From assembly GCF_021725675.1 (NCBI RefSeq), contig NZ_JAKJPO010000003.1:186001-250000 (forward strand): a DNA stretch of 64,000 bases, in the 5' to 3' direction. Shown here piece by piece: positions 8,406-18,556 of this stretch. The stretch's first letter is position 1. Every line of letters starts with the position of its first letter. Under the pieces are notes generated by a model. That model saw nothing but the letters and a program-made list of their open reading frames with translations. It ran no database searches and was not told the origin of the DNA. Source of the stretch: Marilutibacter chinensis (GTDB taxonomy: Bacteria > Pseudomonadota > Gammaproteobacteria > Xanthomonadales > Xanthomonadaceae). Made by a program: the position numbers and the translations under genes.

Positions 8406-10613
8406 TCAGTCGGCCCAGTGCCCGGGCTTGTTCGCGGTCGGCAACACCTGGGCGGACAGCTGCTTGTCGCGGTCCAGCAGCCGCACCGCATCGGCGAGGA
8501 TCGCGGCCGACTCGCGCAGCAGCGGATCCGGACGATCCTCGGCGAGCTTCTCGCGCTCGGCATCCTTGACGATGTCGCGTTCGCTGGCGGCCAGGCCGTC
8601 GTCGGTCACATCGGCAAGCGGATCCAGCGCCAGGCCGAGCGCCTTGCGCTCCTCCTGCCGGGCCTTGCGCTTGGCCTGCTCGCGGTCGCGCTCGGCGCGG
8701 CGCACACCTTCGTTCAGGCTGACCGAAGTCTTCTCGCTCTCGGCGCGGTACTGGGCGACATCCTCCGACCACCACTGGAATTCCCGGTCGTCGGCGATGC
8801 GCGCCTCGTGCAGCGCTTCCAGCTTCGGCAGCAGCGGCTGGAAGTTGCCGTAGCGGACATGCGGCACCGCCGAGATCTTGGTCCACGGCAACGCGTTGTC
8901 GTAGGTGCTCTCGCCGAACTCATTGGCATCCACCGACGCCGGGAACGCCAGATCGGGCACCACGCCCTTGTTCTGGGTCGAGCCGCCGCTGACGCGGAAG
9001 AACTGCGCGATCGTCAGCTTGACCTGGCCGAAGCGCGGCGACTCGTTGGCCGGCCAGCGGTCGAGATCGATCAGGTTCTGCACGGTACCCTTGCCGAACG
9101 TGGTCTCGCCGATCACCAGGCCGCGGCCGTAGTCCTGGATCGCGCCGGCGAAGATCTCCGACGCCGATGCCGAACCGCGATTGATCAGCACCGCCAGCGG
9201 GCCTTCCCACGCGATGCCGCTGTCCTCGTCGCCGTTGACGATGACGCGGCCGCCGGACTCGCGTACCTGCACGACCGGGCCACGGTCGATGAACAGGCCG
9301 GTCAGCTCGATCGCCTCGTTGAGCGAGCCGCCGCCGTTGTTGCGCAGGTCGAGCACGACGCCGTCGACGTTCTTGCCGCGCAGTTCGGTCAGCAGGCGGG
9401 CGACGTCGCGGGTCGCCGACGCATAGTCGTCGGCGTTGCGGCGGCGGCCCTCGAAATCCTGGTAGAAGCCGGGCAGCTCGATCACGCCGATCCGTTGCGC
9501 CGGGGCGCCATCGGTGGCGGGGATGGTGATGACCTTGGACTTCGCGGCCTGGTCTTCCAGCCGGACCCGGTCGCGGACCAGCACCACCCGGCTCGGCGGC
9601 GAATCCAGGCCCATCTCGACCGGGATCACGTCGAGACGGACCTTGCTGCCCTTCTTGCCGCGGATCTTGGCGACGACGTCGTCGATCCGCCAGCCGACCA
9701 CGTCCTCCATCGGACCGCCGGTGCCCTGGCCGACCGCGACGATGCGGTCGCCCGGATTGAGCATGCCGGACTTGCCGGCCGGGCCGCCGGCGACGATCTC
9801 GCGGATCGCGACCACGTCGTCCTGCTTCTGCAGTACGGCGCCGATGCCTTCCAGCGACAGCGACATCGACAGGTTGAAGTTGTCGGCCGAGCGCGGGGTC
9901 AGGTAATCGGTGTGCGGGTCGATCGCGTTCGCGTAGCTGTTGAGGAAAGTCTGGAACACGTCCTCGCCCTTCAGTTCGGCGATGCCCTTGGCGAGGTTCT
10001 CGTAGCGCCGATCCAGGGTCTTGCGGATGTCCTCGGACTGCTTGCCGGCCATCTTCAGGCGCAGCCAGTCGTTACGCACCGACTGCCGCCACAGCTGGTC
10101 GAGTTCGGCGCGATCGGCCGCCCACGGCGCGTCCTCGCGGTCATATTCGTAGCGGTCGTCGCCGTTGAAGTCGAAGGCCCCATCGTCCTTGAGCAGCGCG
10201 CGGGCGAAGGCGACGCGCTCGTCGACACGCTGCCGGTAGGTCGCGAACATCGCATAGGCCGGATCGAGCTCGCCGCTCTTGAGCGCATCGTCAAGCTGCA
10301 GCTTCCAGCGGTCGAAACGGGCGATGTCGGCCGCGGTGAAGAACTGCTTGCCGCTGTCCAGCGACTCCAGGTAGCGCTCGTACATGTCGGCCGACAGGGC
10401 GTCGTCCAGCGGCTTGGGCCGGTACGCATAGCGGCTGTCGGAAAGCAGGCCGTAGACCAGTTTGGCGGCGTTGGCCTGGTCCTGGGTCGCCGAGAACGGG
10501 ATCGCGGCCGGACCGGCCTTGGCCATCGCCTGCACGGCGTCGTCGGCCCATGCCGAGTGAGCCAGCGGGAGGGTCAGCAGCAGCGCGCACAGCAGTGAGG
10601 TCTTGGAGGTCAT
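8406..10613 (-). CDS. prc: Carboxy-terminal (tail-specific) protease Prc/Tsp
   Basis: Periplasmic S41 endopeptidase of 735 residues. A signal peptide (about 1-23, ending AHSAWA) is followed by the long N-terminal Tsp region (HDPxTDYL-like motif DPHTDYL at 232-238), a PDZ domain (about 250-335) and the catalytic core. The nucleophile is in GSASASEIF (Ser483 by alignment to E. coli Ser430) and the general base is Lys508 in GKGTVQ, 25 residues on as in Tsp. A C-terminal Lys/Arg/Glu-rich helix region follows. The ATG at 10613 is chosen because the signal peptide starts there. The family trims FtsI/PBP3 and degrades tagged or peptidoglycan-hydrolase substrates. Confidence 0.95.
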   Translation of the reverse strand: MTSKTSLLCALLLTLPLAHSAWADDAVQAMAKAGPAAIPFSATQDQANAAKLVYGLLSDSRYAYRPKPLDDALSADMYERYLESLDSGKQFFTAADIARFDRWKLQLDDALKSGELDPAYAMFATYRQRVDERVAFARALLKDDGAFDFNGDDRYEYDREDAPWAADRAELDQLWRQSVRNDWLRLKMAGKQSEDIRKTLDRRYENLAKGIAELKGEDVFQTFLNSYANAIDPHTDYLTPRSADNFNLSMSLSLEGIGAVLQKQDDVVAIREIVAGGPAGKSGMLNPGDRIVAVGQGTGGPMEDVVGWRIDDVVAKIRGKKGSKVRLDVIPVEMGLDSPPSRVVLVRDRVRLEDQAAKSKVITIPATDGAPAQRIGVIELPGFYQDFEGRRRNADDYASATRDVARLLTELRGKNVDGVVLDLRNNGGGSLNEAIELTGLFIDRGPVVQVRESGGRVIVNGDEDSGIAWEGPLAVLINRGSASASEIFAGAIQDYGRGLVIGETTFGKGTVQNLIDLDRWPANESPRFGQVKLTIAQFFRVSGGSTQNKGVVPDLAFPASVDANEFGESTYDNALPWTKISAVPHVRYGNFQPLLPKLEALHEARIADDREFQWWSEDVAQYRAESEKTSVSLNEGVRRAERDREQAKRKARQEERKALGLALDPLADVTDDGLAASERDIVKDAEREKLAEDRPDPLLRESAAILADAVRLLDRDKQLSAQVLPTANKPGHWAD

Positions 10614-10970
10614 CGCGGATATCTGCGGCCGAAGCGGCCTGGTCTTGGTTCGTGTTGATGCCTGGCGATTGCGGCCTGCCGGGCATTGCCGATTCGAGCT
10701 TGCGCAGGACTCGGACATCCCCACAGTGCCGAAAGTTGCATGCCCTGTCACGTGCCGGCGTGCGGAAGGCGGCCCCGCGCCGATGTGCGGTTCAGGTTGG
10801 TGGGGCTGACGATCGCCCACCGCCGCCAGCGCAGCGCGGACCGCCGTCATCTTGCCTGCCTGCCGGTAGGAAAACGTGAAATCCCGGAGCGCACGCGCAG
10901 ATGCGGCACTGCTGCCGGTCGACGGTGGCGTCGATCCGCACAGGCGCGGACAACGCCCCGGGCGCATGCA
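10614..10970. other. Intergenic region between lipA end and prc start
   Basis: These 357 bases lie upstream of prc and downstream of lipA, both on the minus strand. A weak hairpin, TCCGC-ACAGGC-GCGGA (10935-10950), lies about 20 bases after the lipA stop and may be a weak terminator. The prc promoter must be in this stretch, but no convincing -35/-10 pair was found. Confidence 0.4.
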
Positions 10971-11978
10971 TCAGGCGGCGACGCCGGCCTCCATCGCCGA
11001 GCGGTCGGCATGGTAGGAGGAGCGTACCAGTGGGCCGGAGGCGACGTGGCCGAAGCCCAGGCGATAGCCGTATTCCTCCAGCGCCTTGAACTCGTCCGGA
11101 GTCCAGTAGCGCATCACCGGATGATGATGGGCGCTGGGCTGCAGGTACTGGCCGATGGTGACCATGTCGACATCGTGCGCACGCAGATCGCGCAGGGTCG
11201 CCTGCACCTGCTCCATCGTCTCGCCCAGCCCGAGCATGATCCCGGACTTGGTGGTGACCTCCGGATGCTGTGCCTTGAACTTCCGCAGCAGCGTCAGCGA
11301 CCACTGGTAGTCGGCGCCCGGCCGCACGTTGCGGTACAGGTCCGGGACGGTTTCGACGTTGTGGTTGAACACGTCCGGCGGATTCGTCGCCAGGATCTCC
11401 AGCGCGCGCTCCATGCGGCCGCGGCCGCGGAAGTCGGGCGTCAGGATCTCGACCTTGGTGGCCGGGGTCTTCCCGCGGATCGCGGCGATGCAGTCGACGA
11501 AGTGCTGGGCGCCGCCGTCGCGCAGGTCGTCGCGGTCCACGCTGGTGACCACGACGTAGCGCAGGCCCATGTCGGCGACGGTGTCGGCCAGGTGGCGCGG
11601 CTCCTGCGGATCCGGCGGCTTCGGACGGCCGTGGGCGACGTCGCAGAACGAGCATCGGCGCGTGCAGACCTCGCCGAGGATCATGAAGGTCGCGGTGCCG
11701 TGGCCGAAGCATTCGTGGATGTTCGGGCAGCTGGCTTCCTCGCAGACCGTCACCAGGCGGTTCTCGCGCAGTTTCTCCTTGAGCTTCTGCACGGCGTTGC
11801 CGGACGGGATCCGCACCCGGATCCATGACGGCTTGCGCAGCACCGGCACGTCGGCGAACTGCACCGGCGAACGCGCGATCTTGTCGCCGGCGACCTGCTT
11901 CTTGCCGACTTCGAGAGAGGCCGGAGCCGGGCTGTCGCCACTGACGACCGCGAGCGGAATGGTCTTGGATTCGGTCAT
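10971..11978 (-). CDS. lipA: Lipoyl synthase
   Basis: Radical-SAM enzyme of 335 residues that inserts two sulfur atoms into protein-bound octanoyl groups. Both iron-sulfur sites are visible: the auxiliary cluster motif [12 protein letters not shown] and the radical-SAM motif CTRRCSFC, with the family's C-terminal RSSYHA serine ligand region near the end. The start is taken at the ATG at 11978 (MTESKTIPL); a GTG/ATG 33 bases upstream would add an unconserved tail. It lies about 100 bases after lipB and completes the endogenous lipoylation pathway. Confidence 0.96.
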   Translation of the reverse strand: MTESKTIPLAVVSGDSPAPASLEVGKKQVAGDKIARSPVQFADVPVLRKPSWIRVRIPSGNAVQKLKEKLRENRLVTVCEEASCPNIHECFGHGTATFMILGEVCTRRCSFCDVAHGRPKPPDPQEPRHLADTVADMGLRYVVVTSVDRDDLRDGGAQHFVDCIAAIRGKTPATKVEILTPDFRGRGRMERALEILATNPPDVFNHNVETVPDLYRNVRPGADYQWSLTLLRKFKAQHPEVTTKSGIMLGLGETMEQVQATLRDLRAHDVDMVTIGQYLQPSAHHHPVMRYWTPDEFKALEEYGYRLGFGHVASGPLVRSSYHADRSAMEAGVAA

Positions 11979-12083
11979 GGGCTTTGGACCACGGATTACG
12001 CGGAGGAACACGGATGAGGCGTTTCGAACCCGAATGGCCTTATCCGTGCCGATCCATGTAGATCCGTGGCTCGAACTGACGTG

Positions 12084-12794
12084 TCACGGAAGTGAGGAAG
12101 GTACGGCCTGGATCCGCAGCCCGAACAGACGGGCCAGATGCCCGATGAGCACCGGCTTGACCGCGTCCGGGCTGGACGGGCCGCCCAAGTCTAGCATCGA
12201 GGTCACCTGCAACCCCGCGTAGCCGCAGGGATTGATGCGTCTGAACGGTTCCAGGTCCATCGCGATGTTGAAGGCCAGGCCATGGAAGGTGCAGCCATGG
12301 CGGACGCGGATGCCGAGCGCACCGATCTTGGCGTCGCCGACGTAGACGCCCGGGGCGCCGTCGCGGCGGACCGCTTCGATGTTCCAGTCTGCGAGCGTGT
12401 CGATCATCGCCTGCTCGACCCGGCAGACGTATTCCTTGACTCCGACACCGAGCCGCCGCAGGTCCAGCAGCGGATAGAGCACGATCTGGCCGGGGCCGTG
12501 ATAGGTCACCTGGCCGCCGCGGTCGACGTGGATCACCGGGATGTCGCCCGGCATCAGCACGTGTTCGGGCTTGCCGGCCTGGCCGAGGGTGAACACCGGG
12601 TCGTGCTCGACCAGCCACAGCTCGTCCGGCGTGGCATCGGTGCGTGCATCGGTGAACGCCTGCATCGCCCGCCAGACCGGCTCGTAGGGGCGGCGGCCGA
12701 GATCGCGCAGCAGCGCCGGACTCGAAACGGGGGCCTCGAGGCCGGCAGTTGGCGCCCGTCCCTGAGCCCTTGCCTCTGCGGCGGTGTCGCTCAC
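12084..12794 (-). CDS. lipB: Octanoyl-(acyl carrier protein):protein octanoyltransferase
   Basis: Protein of 236 residues that moves octanoate from acyl carrier protein to lipoyl domains. Family motifs are present: [12 protein letters not shown] (about 117-128), the catalytic lysine region [11 protein letters not shown], and the catalytic cysteine in [13 protein letters not shown]. The start is read as GTG at 12794, where GTGA overlaps the stop of the upstream DUF493 gene; an upstream in-frame start would run through that gene. The N-terminus is longer than in E. coli LipB. Confidence 0.94.
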   Translation of the reverse strand: MSDTAAEARAQGRAPTAGLEAPVSSPALLRDLGRRPYEPVWRAMQAFTDARTDATPDELWLVEHDPVFTLGQAGKPEHVLMPGDIPVIHVDRGGQVTYHGPGQIVLYPLLDLRRLGVGVKEYVCRVEQAMIDTLADWNIEAVRRDGAPGVYVGDAKIGALGIRVRHGCTFHGLAFNIAMDLEPFRRINPCGYAGLQVTSMLDLGGPSSPDAVKPVLIGHLARLFGLRIQAVPSSLP

Positions 12795-13069
12795 AGCGTC
12801 CACTTGACCTCGGGATGGTCGCGCAGGACCTGGTGGGCCCGCTCGTACTGCTCGCGGCTGTCGGCGCGGAAACGGATCCGCACCGACACGTACTTCCCGT
12901 TCGAGGAGTGCTTCCACTGGATCGACTCGCTCTCGACGTCGATCCCGGCCTCCATCAGCCGCTGAGGCAGCTCGCGCTCGAGCCCGGCGGTCGCCGGCCC
13001 CATCGCGCTGAGCTCGAAATGGCCCGGGAACTGGAAGCCGTGTTCGGGGTTGTCGGACTTGATTTCCAT
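12791..13069 (-). CDS. DUF493 (YbeD-like) protein
   Basis: Small protein of 92 residues that matches the YbeD/DUF493 family by its N-terminal [20 protein letters not shown] and C-terminal [16 protein letters not shown]. The fold is a compact alpha/beta ACT-like domain; a regulatory role is suspected in the family but not established. It sits between dac and lipB exactly as in E. coli (dacA-ybeD-lipB). It overlaps the lipB start by four bases, so it should be translationally coupled to it. Confidence 0.9.
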   Translation of the reverse strand: MEIKSDNPEHGFQFPGHFELSAMGPATAGLERELPQRLMEAGIDVESESIQWKHSSNGKYVSVRIRFRADSREQYERAHQVLRDHPEVKWTL

Positions 13070-13191
13070 GCCCCGATTATGGGGTTGGCTCCACGGGAAC
13101 CCAAGGCGGCCGGATCCGGCGGAACGGCACGGGTCGCGCGGCTGGATCCGGTCGCGGGACATCGAGGTCCAGACGCCCCCTTGCAACGCGA

Positions 13192-13215
13192 CGGGGCCGG
13201 CGTCTGCCGGCCCCG
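13192..13215 (-). terminator. GC-rich hairpin downstream of dac
   Basis: Perfect 10-bp arms CGGGGCCGGC and GCCGGCCCCG around a GTCT loop, 75 bases past the dac stop. There is no T-run, so it could be a weak terminator or an RNA-stability element that separates dac from the DUF493-lipB-lipA transcript. Confidence 0.6.
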
Positions 13216-13290
13216 CCGAAGGTGTTTCCGGTCCGTTCGCATCGCGGGCGGGTACCTGCAGATGCGCGGGACGGTGACCCGCGGGCGCCG

Positions 13291-14547
13291 TTACTCGGAC
13301 TCCCACCACATCCAGAACTCGTCCCACAGGCGCTTGAAGAAACCGGCCTGTTCGACGCCTTCGATCGCAACCAGCGGGCGTTGGGCGATGACCTTGTCGT
13401 CGAGCATCACCTTCACCGTGCCGATCGCCTGGTCCTTCGCGATCGGCGCGACCAGGGTTCTGGGCACGTCCATCATCGGCTTGAGCTGTTCGTAGCGGCC
13501 GCGCGGCACGGTCACCAGCAGCGGTTCGGCGACGCCGAGCCTGACCTCGTCGGCCTGGCCCTTCCAGGTCTTCTGCGTCGCGATCGCCTGTCCGGGCGCG
13601 TACAGCTTGTGGGTCTCGTAGAAGCGGAAGCCCCAGTTCAGCAGCGCCTGGCTGTCGCTGGCGCGCTGGGCCTCCGAGCTCGAGCCCATCACCACCGAGA
13701 TCAGGCGCTGGTCGCCACGCTTGGCCGAGGCCATCAGACAGTACCCTGCGGCGCTGGTGTGGCCGGTCTTGATGCCGTCGACGCTGTTGTCGCGCCACAG
13801 CAGCAGGTTGCGGTTGGACTGGGTGATCGAGCCGACGGTGTACTCCTTGATCGAGTTGTAGGAGTAGGCCTTCGGGTGATCGTCGATCAGCGCACGGCCG
13901 AGCAGGGCCAGATCGCGGGCCGTGGTGACATGGCCCTCGTCCGGCAGGCCGGTGGCGTTGGCGAAGTGGGTGTTCTTCATGCCGATGCGCTGCGCGTACT
14001 GGTTCATCAGGGTCGCGAACGCGGCCTCGGTACCGGCGACGTGCTCGGCCAGCGCGATCGCTGCGTCGTTGCCGGACTGCACCACCATGCCCTTCTCCAT
14101 CTCCACCAGCGGCGCGGTCTTGTTGACCTCGAAGCCGGAGTAGCTGCCGTCGGTGGCGGCGCCGCCCTTGCGCCAGGCGTTCTCGGTCATCATCACCTGG
14201 TCGTCTTCCTTGATCTTGCCGCCCGCCATCTCGGCGGCGATCACGTAGCTGGTCATGACCTTGGTGATGCTGGCCGGCTCGACCGGCTGGTCGATGTTGT
14301 GGCCAGCCAGCACGTTGCCGCTTGCGGCATCCATCAGGATCCACGCGGTGCCCGTGACTTCCGGCGCCGACGGCACCGGCAGCGCATCGCTGGCCGGCGC
14401 CTGGGCGGCGGCCGGGGTCGGCTGGGTCGGACCGGGCTGCGGCGCTTCAGGCGCCTGGGCGAAGGCGAGACCGACCGCGACGGTGGTGATCGCGGCCAGG
14501 GCGGTCGCTTTGACTACGGCGGGGATTTTCATGGCGTGCAACTTCAT
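13291..14547 (-). CDS. dacC: D-alanyl-D-alanine carboxypeptidase (PBP5/6 type, S11)
   Basis: Periplasmic penicillin-binding protein of 418 residues that removes the terminal D-Ala of peptidoglycan stems. A signal peptide (about 6-31, ending AFA) is followed by a Pro/Ala-rich linker (about 32-63) and the catalytic domain with SxxK (EPASITKVM), SGN (VVQSGNDA) and KTG (GIKTGHTSAAG). A C-terminal beta domain and an amphipathic membrane-anchor helix (FKRLWDEFWMWWESE) complete the PBP5/6 plan. Start at 14547; an ATG 15 bases on (14532) is also possible. The Pro/Ala linker after the signal is longer than in E. coli DacA. The symbol follows Xanthomonas practice; dacA is equally apt. Confidence 0.92.
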   Translation of the reverse strand: MKLHAMKIPAVVKATALAAITTVAVGLAFAQAPEAPQPGPTQPTPAAAQAPASDALPVPSAPEVTGTAWILMDAASGNVLAGHNIDQPVEPASITKVMTSYVIAAEMAGGKIKEDDQVMMTENAWRKGGAATDGSYSGFEVNKTAPLVEMEKGMVVQSGNDAAIALAEHVAGTEAAFATLMNQYAQRIGMKNTHFANATGLPDEGHVTTARDLALLGRALIDDHPKAYSYNSIKEYTVGSITQSNRNLLLWRDNSVDGIKTGHTSAAGYCLMASAKRGDQRLISVVMGSSSEAQRASDSQALLNWGFRFYETHKLYAPGQAIATQKTWKGQADEVRLGVAEPLLVTVPRGRYEQLKPMMDVPRTLVAPIAKDQAIGTVKVMLDDKVIAQRPLVAIEGVEQAGFFKRLWDEFWMWWESE

Positions 14548-14626
14548 CGGTTCAACAACTCCGGGGGCCGGCGACCGGCCGGATGCGGATGGTGGGGATT
14601 CGCTGAGGCATGTTCGTGACCGCGGC

Positions 14627-15958
14627 TCAATCGCGGACAGGCTGCGGCTGTCCGAAACCCAGGCTGACCAGCCGGGCCGCCAGCTCGGGCGCCGCCGACT
14701 CGGCCAGCGGCCCGACCCGCAGGCGCCAGACCGGACGACCGTTGGCATTCGCGTCGAACAGGCGGGCCTGCCCGATACCGGCGTCGCGCAGCATCGCCAG
14801 CGCGCGATCGGCGTTGGCGCGGGCGGCGAAGCTGGCGACCTGCAGGGTGATCCCGGCGTCGCCGGTGGCATCGCCGTCGACGGTGGCGGCAACGGCCGCG
14901 ACCGTCCCTTGCGGCGACGCTGCCTGCATGGCCGGCGTCGAGCCCGGCGGAAGCGTCGGTGTGGCCGGACGGCCGGTGGCGATGCGGACCCGGCGCGACT
15001 TCATCCAGGCCTCGAACTCGTCGGCACTCATCGAACGGCCGTCCTGGCGCATGTCGAAGCGGTGCTCGCCCACCGGACCCACGGCGGTTCCGGTAGCGGC
15101 TGCCGCCGGGGCGACGGGCACGGCGTCGGCGGGAATGCTGGCGACCAGCCGGTCCATCGCGCTGGGTTCGACGGGCGCCGGCGCGGATGGCCGTTCGGCG
15201 AGCACCGGTGCTGCGTCCTCGTCCGGCATCAGCGCGCGCACCTCGACCCGGCCGGTGCCTTTCTGCACGATGTCCAGCTTGACCGCGGCGGCGTAGCTGA
15301 GGTCGATGACGCGCCCCTCGTGGAACGGTCCACGGTCGTTCACCCGCACCACCACCGACCTGCCGTTGTCGAGGTTGGTCACCCGCGCGAAGCTCGGCAG
15401 CGGAAGGGTCTTGTGGGCGGCGGTGAACGCGTACATGTCGTACACCTCCATGTTGGAGGTGCGGCGGCCGTGGAACTTCTGCCCGTAATAGGACGCCTTG
15501 CCCTCCTCGACGTAGCCGCGCGCGTCGTCCAGCACGCGGTAGCGCTTGCCGAGCACGGTGTAGGTCGGCCGGTTGCCGACCGCCGAGCGCGGTTCGGCGA
15601 CGACTTCGGGTTCCGGAATCGCGTCGACGTCGGGAACGTGGTCGGGCGTGCTGTCGGGCACGCCCGGGCGGTACAGGCCGCCGGCGGTGTAGTGGCCGCG
15701 GGTGTTCGGATCTTCCTGGGCGGGCGCGTACGGCGAGACCTTGCGCCCTTGCGCGTTGGAGCGCGCGGGCGCCGCGGTGCTTTCCCCGGCGTGCCTGGCG
15801 GGCTTCTTCGGCGCACCGGCGCAGGCGGCCAGGCCGAGCACGAGCACGGCCGCGAGCGGAAGCGCCCGTGCGAGACCGGTGCGCGAGCGGCCGGCCGCCG
15901 CCGTGGATGCACCGCATCCAGGGGTCGACCCGCCCGGCATCGGCATGCACGCCTTCAC
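14627..15958 (-). CDS. rlpA: RlpA septal-ring lytic transglycosylase, SPOR-domain lipoprotein
   Basis: Protein of 443 residues. A lipobox-like LGLAACAG (Cys about 46) follows a hydrophobic segment, giving an outer-membrane lipoprotein. The double-psi beta-barrel RlpA domain (about 150-245) contains GKASYYGQKFHGRRTSNME and the catalytic Asp region VVVRVNDRGPFHEGRVIDLS. A low-complexity linker leads to a C-terminal SPOR domain (about 365-440; LQVASFAARANADRALAML), which binds denuded septal glycans. RlpA cleaves such glycans. The start may be 12 bases downstream (MPMPGG). It lies between mltB and dac. Confidence 0.92.
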   Translation of the reverse strand: MKACMPMPGGSTPGCGASTAAAGRSRTGLARALPLAAVLVLGLAACAGAPKKPARHAGESTAAPARSNAQGRKVSPYAPAQEDPNTRGHYTAGGLYRPGVPDSTPDHVPDVDAIPEPEVVAEPRSAVGNRPTYTVLGKRYRVLDDARGYVEEGKASYYGQKFHGRRTSNMEVYDMYAFTAAHKTLPLPSFARVTNLDNGRSVVVRVNDRGPFHEGRVIDLSYAAAVKLDIVQKGTGRVEVRALMPDEDAAPVLAERPSAPAPVEPSAMDRLVASIPADAVPVAPAAAATGTAVGPVGEHRFDMRQDGRSMSADEFEAWMKSRRVRIATGRPATPTLPPGSTPAMQAASPQGTVAAVAATVDGDATGDAGITLQVASFAARANADRALAMLRDAGIGQARLFDANANGRPVWRLRVGPLAESAAPELAARLVSLGFGQPQPVRD

Positions 15959-16025
15959 GTTTCCCGGTCCCTTGCGCCGGCATCCCCGGCACGGATCGTC
16001 CGAAAGCCGTGGACGGGCTCAGTGC

Positions 16026-17303
16026 TCATGCGTCATCGCGGCTCGCAGGGGGCTGGCGCTCCGTCGCGGCCAATGGGTTCTCACGTCCGGCGATCGCCTC
16101 GGAGAGCTGGTACACCGCCATCGCGTAGTGCTTGGAGATGTTGTAACGGGTGATCGCGTAGAAGTTGCGGAAACCGAGCCAGTATTCCTTGCCGCCGACG
16201 CCGTCCAGGTTCAGCGGCACCGCGTGCTCGCCGGCAGCGACGGGAGTCGCCGGACGGTAGCCGCGCGCGGCCAGGTCGGCCTGGCTGTAGACCGGCTCCA
16301 GGCCCTCTGGTTCGAAGTCCGGCATGCCGGGATCGCGCACGGCGCGCACCGTCACCGGACCGCCGCGCACCCAACCACCCTTCTGTACGAAGTAGTTCGC
16401 GATCGAGGCGAACACGTCGTCGGTGCTGTTGAACAGATCGCGCCGGCCGTCGCCGTCGCCGTCGACCGCGTACTCGCGGTAGCTCGACGGCATGAACTGG
16501 CCCCAGCCCATCGCGCCGGCATAGCTGCCGGTGAGCGTGGTGATGTCCAGGCCGGTCTCCTTGCCGAGCGCGAACAACTGGGCGAGTTCGCCGCGGAAGA
16601 ATGCCTCGCGCCGGTTCTCGCGGTCGGCCTTGGCCGGATCGCCGCTGCGTGGGTAGAAGAACGCCAGGGTGTACAGCGCATCGATGACCGGATAGCTGCC
16701 GGTGTTGCGGCCGTAGCTGGTTTCCACGCCGACGATCGAGACGATGATCTCGGCCGGGACGCCATAGCGGGCCTCGACCTTCGCCAGTTCGGCTCGATGC
16801 TCGGCGAGGAAGGCCTGGCCGCCGTCGATGCGGGCCTGGCTGATGAAGATCGGCCGGTACTCGCTCCATGGCTTGGCCTCGGCCGGACGCGACATCGCCC
16901 GGATGATGCTGTCGCGCTTCTCGGCGCGGGCCAGCACCGAGGCGATCGTCGCGGTGTCGACGCCGTACCTGTCGGCGGTGTCGCGGATGAACGCGGCACG
17001 CGCCTGCGCCAGCGGCATCGGCTTGACGGGTTCCGGCAGGGCGGGCGTACCCGGGGCAGGCGCGATCGGCGCCGGCGACAACGGTGCGGGCGAATCGGGC
17101 GCGCCGTCCACCGGGGACGGAGGACTTGCCGGGGCGGAGGCTGCGGCGGTCGCCGGTGTGTCGGCAGCGTCGGTGGCGGAGGCCGCCTGCGTCGCGCATG
17201 CGGCGAGGGAGAGGGCCAGCGCACCGGCCAGGAGGCTACGGGCTTGGCCGGCTTTCGGTATGCCGGCCCTGGGAAGGCCGGATTTCAGGAGGCGCGCAGT
17301 CAT
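16026..17303 (-). CDS. mltB: Lytic murein transglycosylase B
   Basis: GH103-family enzyme of 425 residues that cleaves peptidoglycan glycan strands to 1,6-anhydro products. An N-terminal lipobox (SLAACATQ, Cys about 36) suggests an outer-membrane lipoprotein, and a Ser/Pro/Ala-rich spacer (about 40-100) follows. The catalytic Glu is in SIVGVETSYGRNTGSYPVID, and family motifs FYPRSGDP, SYAGAMGWGQFMPSSYR and DGDGRRDLFNSTDDVFASI are all visible. The start at 17303 immediately precedes the signal. It follows rodA by 140 bases in the cell-wall cluster. Confidence 0.95.
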   Translation of the reverse strand: MTARLLKSGLPRAGIPKAGQARSLLAGALALSLAACATQAASATDAADTPATAAASAPASPPSPVDGAPDSPAPLSPAPIAPAPGTPALPEPVKPMPLAQARAAFIRDTADRYGVDTATIASVLARAEKRDSIIRAMSRPAEAKPWSEYRPIFISQARIDGGQAFLAEHRAELAKVEARYGVPAEIIVSIVGVETSYGRNTGSYPVIDALYTLAFFYPRSGDPAKADRENRREAFFRGELAQLFALGKETGLDITTLTGSYAGAMGWGQFMPSSYREYAVDGDGDGRRDLFNSTDDVFASIANYFVQKGGWVRGGPVTVRAVRDPGMPDFEPEGLEPVYSQADLAARGYRPATPVAAGEHAVPLNLDGVGGKEYWLGFRNFYAITRYNISKHYAMAVYQLSEAIAGRENPLAATERQPPASRDDA

Positions 17304-17443
17304 CGCGGCGAGGTTAGCACGTGCGCTTTTGGGCCTGAACCGCGGGCCCGGCCTCGCCGAGCACCCGGTCAGGTCGCGTTGTCGTTCGGGTCCGCGCGCC
17401 GGGCATGCGCGCGCCGGTACAGATCCGCTCCGCGAACCGCATT

Positions 17444-18556
17444 TCACCGCGCGTGCACCGGCCGGTACACCCGCACCGCCATCACCACGCCGAGCCCTGC
17501 CAGCAGCGACACCGCCGAGGTGCCACCGTAGCTGAGCAACGGCATCGGCACGCCCACCACCGGCAGCAGGCCGGCGATCATGCCGCCGTTGACGATCACG
17601 TAGACGCAGAATGCCAGCCCCAGCGCGCCTGCCAGCAGCCGCGAGTAGCCGTCGCGCGCGCCGGCGGCGATCCACAGGCAGCGGCCGATCACGAACAGGT
17701 AGAGCGCCAGCACCACCGCCACCCCGATCCAGCCGAACTCCTCGCTGAGCACGGCGAAGATGAAGTCGGTGGTGTGCTCGGGGATGTAGTTCAGATGCGA
17801 CTGGCTGCCCTGCCCCCAGCCCTTGCCGGACAGCCCGCCGGCGCCGATCGCGATCTTCGACTGGATGATGTTCCAGCCGGCGCCCAGCGGGTCCGACTCC
17901 GGGTTCAGGAAGGTCAGGATGCGGTCCTTCTGGTACGGCTTGAGCAGCCAGAACCAGGCTGCCGGCGCGACCGCCGCGACACCGGCGAACGCCATCCCGA
18001 ACCACCACCACGGCAGCCCGGACAGGTACAGCGCGAACGCGCCGCTGGTCGCGACCAGCATCGCGGTGCCGAAGTCCGGCTGCAGCAGGATCAGCCCGGT
18101 CGGCACGCCGATGATCGCGGCGGCGATCAGCACGGTACCCAGCCGCGGCGGCAGCGGCCGGCTGTTCAGATACCAGGCGACCATCATCGGAAGGCTCAGC
18201 TTGAGCAGCTCGGCCGGCTGGAAATAGAACACGCCGAGGTTGATCCAGTGCGAGCCGTGACGGCCGGTGCCGATGAACAGCACCGCCAGCAGCGGAATCA
18301 GCGACAACCCGAACACCAGCGGCGTCCAGTTGCGCAGTTGCGCCGGCGATACCCGCGACAGCGCCCACAGCGCACCGAGGCCGACCACGAAACGGCCGCC
18401 CTGGGCGACCACCAGCGACGTCGACTGCCCGCCGGCGCTGTACAGCACCGCCAGGCCGATGCCCATCAGCGCCAGCAGCGCACCCAGCAGCGGCCAATCG
18501 AGGGTGCGGGTGAAGCGCGCAGCCAGATCGAGCAGCCAGCGCAGGATCAGGCTCAT
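17444..18556 (-). CDS. rodA: Rod-shape determining SEDS glycosyltransferase RodA
   Basis: Polytopic protein of 370 residues with about ten transmembrane helices. SEDS signatures are visible, including GRHGSHWINLGVFYFQPAE and the C-terminal GLLPVVGVPMPLLSYGGTS. RodA polymerises lipid II glycan strands with PBP2 during side-wall growth. Its ATG overlaps the mrdA stop (ATGA), so the two partners are translationally coupled. Confidence 0.96.
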   Translation of the reverse strand: MSLILRWLLDLAARFTRTLDWPLLGALLALMGIGLAVLYSAGGQSTSLVVAQGGRFVVGLGALWALSRVSPAQLRNWTPLVFGLSLIPLLAVLFIGTGRHGSHWINLGVFYFQPAELLKLSLPMMVAWYLNSRPLPPRLGTVLIAAAIIGVPTGLILLQPDFGTAMLVATSGAFALYLSGLPWWWFGMAFAGVAAVAPAAWFWLLKPYQKDRILTFLNPESDPLGAGWNIIQSKIAIGAGGLSGKGWGQGSQSHLNYIPEHTTDFIFAVLSEEFGWIGVAVVLALYLFVIGRCLWIAAGARDGYSRLLAGALGLAFCVYVIVNGGMIAGLLPVVGVPMPLLSYGGTSAVSLLAGLGVVMAVRVYRPVHAR